Origin: Mycolicibacterium hassiacum DSM 44199
Lineage (GTDB): Bacteria > Actinomycetota > Actinomycetes > Mycobacteriales > Mycobacteriaceae
Length of the DNA: 64,000 nt
Assembly: GCF_900603025.1 (NCBI RefSeq)
Contig: NZ_LR026975.1
Span: 4,216,001 to 4,280,000, forward strand
Direction: 5' to 3'
A program made the translations under genes and the position numbers. Shown in pieces: positions 55,418 to 63,679 of this stretch. The notes below the pieces were generated by a model, which was given only the letters and a program-made list of their open reading frames with translations, did no database searches and had not been told where the DNA came from. Within the stretch, counting starts at the first letter, position 1. Each line of letters opens with the position of its first letter.

Positions 55418-58333
55418 ATGTTGCGGTTGAGCGGCGCCCTGCGCAGGTTCCGTTGGGCAGTGTTCGCTGGCTGGCTGCTTCTGCTGGTGCCGTCGGTGTA
55501 TCTGGCCCTGACCCAGTCGCACAATCTGACCGGCGGCGGGTTCGAGGTCGAGGGTTCGCAGTCGCTGCGGGTGCAGCGGGAGCTCGAGGAATACTTCCCC
55601 GACCAGGGCGCCTCGCCGTTGGCGCTGGTCGCCGCCCCGCGCGCGGACGCCTCCTACGACGACATGAACGCCGCCGTGGCGTTCCTGGAGCGCACGGCGG
55701 CCGAGGTGCCGAGCGTGACGGTGGCGCCCAACCCGGCGCAGCCGCCGCCGCAGCCGGACCGGCCGTACGTCGTCACCCTGCAGCTGGACTTCAACAACAC
55801 CGGCGCGGTCGACGTCGCCAAACAGCTGCGCAAGAAGATCGGGATCAACGGCGAGGAGCCCGGCGAGATCCAGGACGGCCGGGTCAAGCTCTACGTCATC
55901 GGGCAGGGCGCGCTCGGCGCCGCGGCCTCGGAGGCGACCAAACACGACATCGCCCAGGCCGAGAAATGGAACCTTCCGATCGTCCTGATTGTTTTGCTGG
56001 CGGTGTTCGGCTCGCTGGCCGCCGCGGCGGTGCCGCTGCTGCTCGGCGGGTGCACGGTCGTGGTGACCATGGGCGTGGTGTACCTGCTGTCGATGTACAC
56101 CACCATGTCGGTGTTCGTGACCTCGACGGTGTCGATGTTCGGCATCGCGCTGGCGGTCGACTATTCGCTGTTCATCCTCATGCGGTTCCGCGAGGAGCTG
56201 CGCGCCGGCCGGGAGACCGCCGACGCCGCCGACGCCGCCATGGCCACCTCCGGGTTGGCCGTGGTGCTGTCCGGGCTCACCGTGATCGCGTCGCTGAGCG
56301 GCATCTACCTGATCAACACCCCGGTGCTGCGGTCGATGGCCACCGGCGCCATCCTGGCGGTCGCGGTCGCGGTGCTGACCTCCACGACGCTGATCCCGGC
56401 GGTGCTGGCGACCTTCGGCAAAGCGGCCGCCAAACGCTCGTCGTACCTGCACTGGTCGCGGCGCGCGGACACCACCCGGTCGCCGTTCTGGACCCGCTGG
56501 ACCGGCAGCGTGATGCGCCGGCCGTGGTTGTCGGCGCTGGCCGCGTCGCTGGTGCTGCTGATACTCGCCGCCCCGGCGTGCGTGATGGCGCTGGGCAACA
56601 GCATGCAGCGGCAGTTCGACCCCACCCACGAGATCCGCGGCGGGGTCAATGCCGCGGCCGAGGCGCTCGGCGCCGGCGCGCTGGGCCCGATCCGGGTGCT
56701 GGTGAGCTTCCCGGACGGCAACGCCGCCTCGGCCACGAGCAAGGAGCCGGTGCTCGAGGCGATCCGCGCCCGCATGTCCGAGGGGCCGAACGTGGTGTCG
56801 GTGGGACCGCCGGTGTTCGGCGCGGACTATCGGCACGCGCTGCTGTCGGCGGTGCTGTCGGTGGACCCGGAGGACATGGCGGCCCGCGACACCGTCGACT
56901 GGATGCGTGAACAGCTGCCGCGCATCCCCGATCTCGGCGACGTGCGCATCGACGTCGGCGGCCCGACCGCGCTGATCAAGGACTTCGACGACCGGGTGTC
57001 GGCCACCCAGCCGCTGGTGTTCGTGTTCGTCGCGGTGATCGCGTTCGTGATGCTGCTGATCGCGATCCGCTCGCCGGTGCTGGCGATCAAGGGTGTGCTG
57101 ATGACCGTGCTGTCGGTCGCCGCCGCCTACGGCAGCCTGGTCGTGGTGTTCCAGTGGGGCTGGTTCTCGGCGCTGGGTTTCGAGCCGATCGCGTCGCTGG
57201 ACAGCACCATTCCGCCGCTGGTGCTGGCCATGACGTTCGGCCTGTCGATGGACTACGAGATCTTCCTGATGACCCGCATCCGGGAGCGGTTCCTGCAGAC
57301 GCAGGACACCCACGATGCGGTCGCCCACGGGGTGAGCACCAGCGCCCGCACCATCACCAGCGCCGCGCTGATCATGATCGCGGTGTTCGTCGGGTTCGCG
57401 TTCGCCGGGATGCCGCTGGTGGCCCAGCTGGGGGTGGCGTGCGCGGTGGCGATCGCGGTCGACGCCACCATCGTGCGGCTGGTGCTGGTGCCGGCCCTGA
57501 TGGCGATGTTCGACCAGTGGAACTGGTGGGTGCCGCGCTGGCTGGCCCGCATCCTGCCGTCGGTGGACTTCGAGAAGCCGCTGCCCAAGGTCGACATCCC
57601 GGATCTGGTCATCATTCCCGACGACCTGTCGGCGCTGGCGCCGTCCGGCGCGGATCTGCGGATGCTGGTCAAGTCCGCGGCCAAACTGAAATCGCTTGCG
57701 CCGGAAACGATCACGGTGGCCGACCCGCTGGCGTTCAGCGGGTGCGCGCTGGCCGGGGCGGCCGCCGTCGGCCCCAGCCCGAAGAAGCCGCGCAGCGCCG
57801 CCCGGCTGACCGGCAATCACCGCGACGCGGGTGAGACGGTGCGCACCAGGCTGCCGGTGCACCCGGTGACGATGTGGCGGGGCCGGCTGTCGGTGGCGCT
57901 GGACGCGCTGGAGGCCGAGTCGGAGTTCGAGCACCCCCCGGTGGAACGGCTCGGCCCGGTCGAGACGACCAACGTGCAGCTGCCCACCGGCGACCGGCTG
58001 CAGATCCCGACCGGCGCGGAGACGCTGCGGTTGAAGGGCTACCTGATCCTCTGCCGCAACAGCGCCCGCGACTACGCCGAGCTCGCCGAGCTGGTCGACG
58101 CGATGGACGCACGGACGGTGGCGCAGGTTCTGGCGGGGATGGACCGGTACTACTGTGGACAGCATTCGACGAGACAATGGGTGGCGCCGCAGTTGGTGCG
58201 CCGACTGGCCGACCCGCAACCGACAGATGAGTACGGCACTCGCATGGCAGGTCCGGAGGCGGAGACCGATTGGACCACGGTGAGGGAGCGCTGCCTGCAG
58301 GTGGCGGTGGCGATGCTGGAGGAGGCGAGGTGA
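55418..58333 (+). CDS. mmpL11: MmpL11 RND-type lipid transporter
   Basis: 971 residues. The MmpL Asp-Tyr motifs are FGIALAVDYSLFILMRF and FGLSMDYEIFLMTRIRERF. The first periplasmic loop begins SHNLTGGGFEVEGSQSL. A long C-terminal cytoplasmic region (about 700-971) ends the protein. MmpL11 exports mycolate esters and related lipids to the surface. The ATG lacks a strong ribosome site (GGGGAG is 19 nt upstream), so the start is less sure than the frame. The stop overlaps the next gene (GTGA). Confidence 0.93.
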   Translation: MLRLSGALRRFRWAVFAGWLLLLVPSVYLALTQSHNLTGGGFEVEGSQSLRVQRELEEYFPDQGASPLALVAAPRADASYDDMNAAVAFLERTAAEVPSVTVAPNPAQPPPQPDRPYVVTLQLDFNNTGAVDVAKQLRKKIGINGEEPGEIQDGRVKLYVIGQGALGAAASEATKHDIAQAEKWNLPIVLIVLLAVFGSLAAAAVPLLLGGCTVVVTMGVVYLLSMYTTMSVFVTSTVSMFGIALAVDYSLFILMRFREELRAGRETADAADAAMATSGLAVVLSGLTVIASLSGIYLINTPVLRSMATGAILAVAVAVLTSTTLIPAVLATFGKAAAKRSSYLHWSRRADTTRSPFWTRWTGSVMRRPWLSALAASLVLLILAAPACVMALGNSMQRQFDPTHEIRGGVNAAAEALGAGALGPIRVLVSFPDGNAASATSKEPVLEAIRARMSEGPNVVSVGPPVFGADYRHALLSAVLSVDPEDMAARDTVDWMREQLPRIPDLGDVRIDVGGPTALIKDFDDRVSATQPLVFVFVAVIAFVMLLIAIRSPVLAIKGVLMTVLSVAAAYGSLVVVFQWGWFSALGFEPIASLDSTIPPLVLAMTFGLSMDYEIFLMTRIRERFLQTQDTHDAVAHGVSTSARTITSAALIMIAVFVGFAFAGMPLVAQLGVACAVAIAVDATIVRLVLVPALMAMFDQWNWWVPRWLARILPSVDFEKPLPKVDIPDLVIIPDDLSALAPSGADLRMLVKSAAKLKSLAPETITVADPLAFSGCALAGAAAVGPSPKKPRSAARLTGNHRDAGETVRTRLPVHPVTMWRGRLSVALDALEAESEFEHPPVERLGPVETTNVQLPTGDRLQIPTGAETLRLKGYLILCRNSARDYAELAELVDAMDARTVAQVLAGMDRYYCGQHSTRQWVAPQLVRRLADPQPTDEYGTRMAGPEAETDWTTVRERCLQVAVAMLEEAR

Positions 58334-58854
58334 CGGCGACCCCCGACATCCGCGACACCCGTCGCGCCGGCGACCGCGGCGCCTCCGCGCGGCCGCAGCA
58401 GGACCGCGAGCTGCCCACCGACCGGCCGGTGGAGTTCTGGTCCACCGCCGCAATCCGCGCCGCGCTGGAAGCCGACGATCTGGCGGTGTGGCAGCGCATC
58501 GTGGCCGCGATCAAGCGCGACCCGTTCGGGCGTACCGCGCGTCAGGTCGAGGAGGTGCTGCGCACCAGCCGGCCCTACGGGGTGTCGAAGGCCCTGACCG
58601 AGGTGCTCAAACGCACCCGCGAACATCTCGAGGCCAATGAGCGCGCCGAGGTGGCGCGGCTGATCCGCGGGATGCTGGACCGCTCCGGGCTCAGCCGGCA
58701 CGAGTTCGCGTCCCGCACCGGGGTGTCCGTCGCCGAATTCGAGTCCTACCTGGCCGGCGACACCAGCCCGGCGGCGTCGCTGATGGTGCGGATGCGCCGG
58801 CTCTCCGACCGTTTCGCCAAGATGCGAGCCGCCCGCCGCGACGAAAACGAGTAA
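58330..58854 (+). CDS. Rv0201c-like protein with XRE-type helix-turn-helix
   Basis: 174 residues. The C-terminal half (about 115-165: LDRSGLSRHEFASRTGVSVAEFESYLAGDTSPAASLM, read in pieces) has the spacing of a lambda-repressor-like HTH. The N-terminal half (AIRAALEADDLAVWQRI, ARQVEEVLRTSRPYGVS) is helical and unfamiliar. It is coupled to mmpL11 by a GTGA overlap as its counterpart is in M. tuberculosis. A DNA-binding role is an inference. Confidence 0.75.
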   Translation: MTATPDIRDTRRAGDRGASARPQQDRELPTDRPVEFWSTAAIRAALEADDLAVWQRIVAAIKRDPFGRTARQVEEVLRTSRPYGVSKALTEVLKRTREHLEANERAEVARLIRGMLDRSGLSRHEFASRTGVSVAEFESYLAGDTSPAASLMVRMRRLSDRFAKMRAARRDENE

Positions 58855-58873
58855 CCCCAGTAAGGACCCCGCC

Positions 58874-59236
58874 ATGAGCAACAAGGCCGCGATCAGCCTG
58901 ACCACCGGGTTGGAGGACAGCGAGAAGGTCACCGTGGCCTTCCTGGTGGCGGTCGGCGCCGCCGAATCCGGCCGCCCGACGTTGATGTTCTTGACCAAGG
59001 AGGCGGTGCGGCTGGCCGTGCCCGGGGTGGCGCAGGCGGTGGCCTGTGCGGGCTGTCCCCCGCTGAGCGAACTGATGGACCGCTACGAGAAGGCGGGCGG
59101 CCGGTACCTGGTGTGCCCGATCTGCGTGAAGGCCAAGAAGCTCGACGAGACCGACTTCCTGCCCAACGCCGAACTCGGCGGCACCGTGCAGCTGTGGGAG
59201 TGGATCGGCGACGGCGCGACCACGTTCAGCTACTGA
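58874..59236 (+). CDS. DsrE/DsrF-family protein
   Basis: 120 residues with the DsrE-like alpha/beta core (ISLTTGLEDSEKVTVAFLVAV, LMFLTKEAVRLAV). It carries cysteines in VACAGCPPL and YLVCPICVKAKKL, including the expected active-site region. DsrE proteins handle sulphur as persulphides or bind small ligands. The gene starts 19 nt after the HTH gene and is followed after 19 nt by a CoA-binding protein gene. I do not recall these two genes in the M. tuberculosis mmpL11 locus. Confidence 0.82.
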   Translation: MSNKAAISLTTGLEDSEKVTVAFLVAVGAAESGRPTLMFLTKEAVRLAVPGVAQAVACAGCPPLSELMDRYEKAGGRYLVCPICVKAKKLDETDFLPNAELGGTVQLWEWIGDGATTFSY

Positions 59237-59255
59237 CCAGCCCGGAGAGCCTGCC

Positions 59256-59666
59256 GTGTCGGTTGACCTCGAGAAGATCCTGCGCGAGACCCGCACCGTC
59301 GCGATCGTCGGCGTGTCCGCCGATCCGTCGCGGCCCAGCCACGATGTGTGGCGGTACCTGAGGAATGCCAGCGACTACGAGCTGTATCTGGTGAACCCGA
59401 CGGTCGGCGAGATCGACGGCGCCCCGGTGTACCCGTCGCTGGCGGACCTGCCGGTCGTCCCGGACCTGGTGGACGTGTTCCGCCGCCACGAGCATCTGCC
59501 CGAGGTGCTCGCCGAGACCATCGCGGTCGGGGCCAAGACGCTGTGGCTGCAGCAGGGCCTGTGGCACGAGCAGGTGGCGCGCGACGGCGCGGCCGCCGGG
59601 CTGCGGGTGGTGATGGACCGCTGCCTCAAGGTCGACCATGCCCGGCTGATCGGGCCCCGCGGCTGA
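59256..59666 (+). CDS. CoA-binding domain protein (YccU-like)
   Basis: 136 residues. The Rossmann start is TVAIVGVSADPSRPSHDVWRYL, followed by LVNPTVGEIDGAPVYPSLADLP and LWLQQGLWHEQVA, as in CoA_binding_2 proteins. MDRCLKVDHARL near the end is typical. The family binds CoA or a related nucleotide; its role is unsettled. It is the last gene of the mmpL11 operon, 24 bp from a convergent gene. Confidence 0.88.
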   Translation: MSVDLEKILRETRTVAIVGVSADPSRPSHDVWRYLRNASDYELYLVNPTVGEIDGAPVYPSLADLPVVPDLVDVFRRHEHLPEVLAETIAVGAKTLWLQQGLWHEQVARDGAAAGLRVVMDRCLKVDHARLIGPRG

Positions 59667-59690
59667 CCCTGGTCCGGGTCCCGGGCCGGG

Positions 59691-60380
59691 TCAGCGCGCG
59701 TGGATCGGCGTCAGATCGTCGACCAGCCACCGGCCGTCCTGCTTGGACAGCCGCACCCGCAGCGCCAGCACCGAGGTGGCCGGCGGACTGCCCGGCGAGT
59801 TCTGCACCGCGTGCAGCACCACCGCGACACTGGCGGCACTGGGGCCGATGGCCTCCACCCCCGCCGACACCAGACTGGCCTGGGCGGTGACGTTGCGACT
59901 TGTCAAATCCTTTGCCACCGTGGCGAATTCGTTCTTGAACGTCTCGGCGCGCTGCGGGGTCATCTGTTCGGCGGCGCGGTCGATCGAGGCGGTGGGCTGC
60001 TGCGGGCTGAACGTCGCCGACGCCTCGGCGACGGCACCGGCGATGCGCACCACCTCGGAGCTGTCGGCGTCGAAGGTGCGGTCGGGCACCGTCCAGCGGA
60101 AGTAACCCACCACCACGGCCGCCGCCAGCGCCGCCGCCGCGATACCGGCCACCACCAGCCGCAGCCCCGGGCCGTCGTCGTCGGTGCCCACCGACACCCC
60201 GTCGCGGCGGGCCAGCACGGCGTTGACCACCACCGCCTCGACGATCAGCAGGCACAGGATCGAGCACACCGACACCCACCACAGCGGCCAGCCGAGCGCG
60301 GCGCCGATGTAGAGCAGCGCGGCGATCGCCGCCAGCGGGGGCGCGACGTCGAAGGCCAGGATCCGCCAGGCGTATCTCAT
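59691..60380 (-). CDS. Mce-associated-type membrane protein (Rv0199-like)
   Basis: 229 residues. Two or three hydrophobic helices lie at about 8-28, 33-55 and 75-97 with cytosolic and external loops. They are followed by an extracytoplasmic domain with EVVRIAGAVAEASATFSPQQ and the conserved ending VLALRVRLSKQDGRWLVDDL. This matches Mce-associated membrane proteins that accompany lipid importers. It overlaps the upstream gene by 4 bp (ATGA). The pair next to zmp1 matches Rv0199/Rv0200. Confidence 0.82.
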   Translation of the reverse strand: MRYAWRILAFDVAPPLAAIAALLYIGAALGWPLWWVSVCSILCLLIVEAVVVNAVLARRDGVSVGTDDDGPGLRLVVAGIAAAALAAAVVVGYFRWTVPDRTFDADSSEVVRIAGAVAEASATFSPQQPTASIDRAAEQMTPQRAETFKNEFATVAKDLTSRNVTAQASLVSAGVEAIGPSAASVAVVLHAVQNSPGSPPATSVLALRVRLSKQDGRWLVDDLTPIHAR

Positions 60381-60964
60381 CGGATCGGCTCCAGCCGTGA
60401 GATCAGGAACTTGCCGTCGATGTCGGAGACGCCGAGCCGCAGCGTCCAGCGCACCGTGCGCGGCTTGTCGGTGCCGGCGTTCTCGCTGATCGAGGTCGCC
60501 ACCACCAGCACGGTGTCGGTGCGGGCGCCGAACAGCTCGGGCGCCGGTTCGGCCGGCGGGCGCTGCTGCCCCGGCGGCGGCCGGTAGGTCTGCTCGACCG
60601 CCACCGCGTCGACCTGGCCCCGGGTGCGGGCGTTGAGGGTCTTGACCAGTTCGCGGTAGGGCCGCATCGCCGCGTCGAAGTCGGCGTTGAGCTGGCCGAC
60701 GGTGCCCTCGTGGAGCTTGACCAGGTCGGTCTCCACGGTGTCGGCGTTCATGTTGATCAGCACGTTCGTCCACTCGGCGGCGGCCTGCATGACCTCGGCG
60801 CGGTGGCGCAGCTCATCGGTGTGCTCGCGGTGCTGGGTCCAGATCAGCGCGGCGAGTGCCACCGCGATGACGGCCACCGCCCCGCACACCGCCGAGGCGA
60901 TGCCGTAGCTGCTGATGAGCGGGCCGTCGTCGTCGACGTCCGGCGTCGGCTGCTCGTCGGGCAT
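60377..60964 (-). CDS. Mce-associated-type membrane protein (Rv0200-like)
   Basis: 195 residues with one membrane helix (about 21-43). The external helical domain contains VMQAAAEWTNVLINMNADTVETDL and GQLNADFDAAMRPYRELV. The ending TLRLGVSDIDGKFLISRLEPI resembles that of its partner. ATG 60964 has TACCCT (complement of 60972-60977) 7 nt upstream, a leaderless start. It is the first gene of a two-gene operon divergent from zmp1. Confidence 0.82.
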   Translation of the reverse strand: MPDEQPTPDVDDDGPLISSYGIASAVCGAVAVIAVALAALIWTQHREHTDELRHRAEVMQAAAEWTNVLINMNADTVETDLVKLHEGTVGQLNADFDAAMRPYRELVKTLNARTRGQVDAVAVEQTYRPPPGQQRPPAEPAPELFGARTDTVLVVATSISENAGTDKPRTVRWTLRLGVSDIDGKFLISRLEPIR

Positions 60965-61013
60965 GCGCGTGAGGGTACCTGGGGCGGCGTCGGTCGCGCC
61001 CGCGGCTTCGAAC

Positions 61014-61105
61014 TCCGCCGTCCCCGCGCGTCTGGCACCCTGGTCGATCCCGTCCTGGGGGTCGAACGACGGGGTCCGCCGTCCCCGCGCGTCTGGCACC
61101 CTGGT
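61014..61105. repeat. Perfect 31-bp direct repeat before zmp1
   Basis: Two identical 31-bp copies at 61014-61044 and 61075-61105 begin TCCGCCGTCCCC and end GGCACCCTGGT; the period is 61 bp. The second copy ends 3 nt before the zmp1 GTG and contains CACCCT about 8 nt upstream of the start, a possible leaderless -10. The first copy therefore looks like a duplicated promoter segment. Confidence 0.7.
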
Positions 61106-61108
61106 GGG

Positions 61109-63094
61109 GTGACGGTAGGTGCGATCAAGTCCGGTATCGACCTGAGCCACGTCGACTCGGCCATCCGCCCCCAGGACGATCTGTTCGGCCACGTGAACGG
61201 CCGCTGGCTGGCCGGGCACCAGATGCCCGCCGACCGGGCCACCGACGGCGCGTTCCGGGAGCTGCACGACCGCGCCGAGGAGCAGGTGCGCGAGCTGATC
61301 GAGCAGGCCGCCGCCTCCGGCGCCCCGCCCGGCACCGACGAGCAGCGCATCGGCGACCTGTACGCGTCGTTCATGGACGAGCAGACCATCGCCGCGCGCG
61401 GGGTGGCGCCGCTGCGCGACGAGCTGGCCGGCGTCGAGCAAGCCACGGACCCCGACGAACTGGCCCGCGTGCTGGGCGCGCTGCAGCGCACCGGGGTGGG
61501 CGGTGGCACCGGGGTGTACGTCGACACCGACTCCAAGAACTCCACCCGCTACCTGCTGCACCTGAACCAGTCCGGGCTGGGGCTGCCCGACGAGTCGTAC
61601 TACCGCGAGGAGCGGCACGCCGAGATCCTGGCCGCCTATCCGCGCCACATCGCGGCGATGTTCGCGTTGGTCTACGGCGGCAGCGCCGACGATCACGCCG
61701 GCACCGCGGAGCGGATTGTCGCGCTGGAGTCGAAGCTGGCCGCCGCGCACTGGGATGTGGTCAAGCGCCGCGACGCGGATCTCACCTACAACCTGCGGAC
61801 CTTCGCCGACCTGGCGGCCGAGGCACCCGGTTTCGACTGGGCCGGCTGGCTCGGCGCGCTCGGCACCACGCCGGAGAAGGTGGCGGAACTGGTTGTGCGC
61901 CAACCGGATTACCTGACCGCGTTCGCCCGGCTGTGGGTGTCGGAGGATCTCGAGGACTGGAAGGCCTGGCTGCGCTGGCGGGTGATCCACTCGCGGGCGT
62001 TCCTGTTGACCGATGACCTGGTCGCCGAGGATTTCGACTTCTACGGCCGGCGGCTGTCGGGTACCGAGCAGATCCGCGACCGGTGGAAGCGCGGCGTGTC
62101 GGTGGTGGAGAGCCTGCTTGGCTTCGCGGTCGGAAAGCTTTACGTGGAGCGGCATTTCCCACCGCACGCCAAGGAGCGGATGGACGAGCTGGTGGCCAAT
62201 CTGCTGCAGGCCTACCGGGTCAGCATCAACTCGCTGGACTGGATGACCCCGGCCACCCGGGAGAAGGCGCTGGCCAAGCTGGAGCGGTTCACCCCGAAGA
62301 TCGGCTATCCGGCCCGTTGGCGCGACTACACCGGGCTGGTGATCACCCGCGACGACCTGTACGGCAACTACCAGCGCGGCTACGCGTTCGAGTACGACCG
62401 CGAGCTGAACAAGCTGGGAGGGCCGGTGGACCGCGACGAGTGGTTCATGACCCCGCAGACCGTCAACGCGTACTACAACCCGGGGATGAACGAGATCGTG
62501 TTCCCCGCGGCGATCCTGCAGCCGCCGTTCTTCGACGCCGAGGCCGACGACGCGGCCAACTACGGCGGGATCGGCGCGGTGATCGGCCACGAGATCGGCC
62601 ACGGGTTCGACGATCAGGGGTCGAAGTACGACGGCGACGGCAACCTGGTGGACTGGTGGACCGATGAGGACCGCGCCGAGTTCGCCAAGCGCACCAAGGC
62701 GCTGATCGAGCAGTACGACGCCTACACCCCGCGGGCGCTCGACGAGCAGCACAAGGTCAACGGCGCGTTCACGGTCGGTGAGAACATCGGCGACCTGGGC
62801 GGGTTGTCGATCGCGCTGCTGGCCTACCGGCTGTCGTTGAAGGGCGGGCAGGCGCCGGTGATCGACGGGCTGACCGGCGAGCAGCGGGTGTTCTTCGGCT
62901 GGGCGCAGGTGTGGCGCACGAAATCCCGTGAGGCCGAGGCGATCCGGCGGCTGGCGATCGACCCGCACTCGCCGCCGGAGTTCCGGTGCAACGGCGTGGT
63001 GCGCAATATCGACGCGTTCTACGAGGCGTTCGGGGTGACCGAGGACGACGCGCTGTACCTGCCGCCGGAGCAGCGGGTGCACATCTGGAACTGA
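61109..63094 (+). CDS. zmp1: Zinc metallopeptidase M13 (Zmp1, neprilysin-like)
   Basis: 661 residues, the full length of the family. The zinc site is HEIGHGFDDQG (H494, E495, H498) with the third ligand in ENIGDLGG. NAYYNPGMNEIVFPAAILQPPFF is the substrate-binding region of M13 peptidases. The ending VHIW is also a family hallmark. No signal peptide is evident, as in M. tuberculosis Zmp1. GTG 61109 is used because it directly follows the repeat; longer in-frame starts lie in the divergent gene. Confidence 0.95.
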   Translation: MTVGAIKSGIDLSHVDSAIRPQDDLFGHVNGRWLAGHQMPADRATDGAFRELHDRAEEQVRELIEQAAASGAPPGTDEQRIGDLYASFMDEQTIAARGVAPLRDELAGVEQATDPDELARVLGALQRTGVGGGTGVYVDTDSKNSTRYLLHLNQSGLGLPDESYYREERHAEILAAYPRHIAAMFALVYGGSADDHAGTAERIVALESKLAAAHWDVVKRRDADLTYNLRTFADLAAEAPGFDWAGWLGALGTTPEKVAELVVRQPDYLTAFARLWVSEDLEDWKAWLRWRVIHSRAFLLTDDLVAEDFDFYGRRLSGTEQIRDRWKRGVSVVESLLGFAVGKLYVERHFPPHAKERMDELVANLLQAYRVSINSLDWMTPATREKALAKLERFTPKIGYPARWRDYTGLVITRDDLYGNYQRGYAFEYDRELNKLGGPVDRDEWFMTPQTVNAYYNPGMNEIVFPAAILQPPFFDAEADDAANYGGIGAVIGHEIGHGFDDQGSKYDGDGNLVDWWTDEDRAEFAKRTKALIEQYDAYTPRALDEQHKVNGAFTVGENIGDLGGLSIALLAYRLSLKGGQAPVIDGLTGEQRVFFGWAQVWRTKSREAEAIRRLAIDPHSPPEFRCNGVVRNIDAFYEAFGVTEDDALYLPPEQRVHIWN

Positions 63095-63109
63095 CTTCCT
63101 CCGGCGACA

Positions 63110-63157
63110 AGACGCGAAAACCCCCAATCCGCCAAGGGATTGGGGGTTTTCGCGTCT
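63110..63157. terminator. Terminator hairpin, repeat family copy C
   Basis: A perfect 21-bp stem with a 6-nt loop. The left arm (63110-63130) starts AGACGCGAAAACCCCC and the right arm ends TTTTCGCGTCT (63157). It separates zmp1 from the convergent NTF2-like gene. The outer part matches the hairpins at 26077 and 41406. Confidence 0.8.
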
Positions 63158-63177
63158 GTTCGGCGGGACGTCCGCGG

Positions 63178-63612
63178 TCAGGCGAGTCCGAGCTGCCGGA
63201 CGAAGTCGCCGGCGTCGTAGAACGCGCGCACCCGCACCGCGCGCCCGGAGGCGTCGACGTTCCACACGTCACAGCCGCCGAGCTCGAACCGGTTGCCCGT
63301 CGGTTCGACACCGGGCGGGAACCCGCTGCCGGTGTAGTTGCCGCGCATGACCCACTCGTGGGCCACCCGGCCCAGCCGCTCGTCGACGAGTGGCTGTCCG
63401 ACCGGCTCGAAGACGATGTCGGGGAACGCGGCCCAGGCCGACTCGAAGAACCACTTCGCCCCCGCCCGGTCGGTGAGCGGTTCGGGCAGGCTGGGGTCGA
63501 TCCACTCGATGTCGTCGGCGATCACCGCCAGCGCGACGTCGATATCGCGTTGGTTCCACGCTGCGAAGTACCGGGCCGGATAGTTCGCCAGATGCGCTGT
63601 TGTGCTGGACAA
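63178..63612 (-). CDS. SnoaL/NTF2-like protein
   Basis: 144 residues with the cone-shaped NTF2 fold pattern: YFAAWNQRDIDVALAVIADDIEWIDP, AKWFFESAWAAFPDI and a closing VRVRAFYDAGDFVRQL. Such proteins are polyketide cyclases, isomerases or binding proteins, and several act in steroid degradation. The start TTG 63612 follows GGAG. It lies 67 bp downstream of an aldolase gene in the same direction, so it may belong to an aromatic or steroid pathway cluster beyond the window. Confidence 0.8.
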   Translation of the reverse strand: MSSTTAHLANYPARYFAAWNQRDIDVALAVIADDIEWIDPSLPEPLTDRAGAKWFFESAWAAFPDIVFEPVGQPLVDERLGRVAHEWVMRGNYTGSGFPPGVEPTGNRFELGGCDVWNVDASGRAVRVRAFYDAGDFVRQLGLA

Positions 63613-63679
63613 TTCAACTCCAGTTGGGAATGGCGGACAGGATCACTCTGCATTCTGCGGCCGTCCGGGGCTGGCTTCA

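Noticed and set aside
55346..58453. Minus-strand frame of about 1000 codons opposite mmpL11
   Set aside because: Same reason: repetitive Arg/His/Gln-rich translation and an intact MmpL11 on the other strand.
61014..61105. CRISPR-like repeat
   Set aside because: Only two copies, no array and no cas genes; the position at a start codon points to a promoter duplication.
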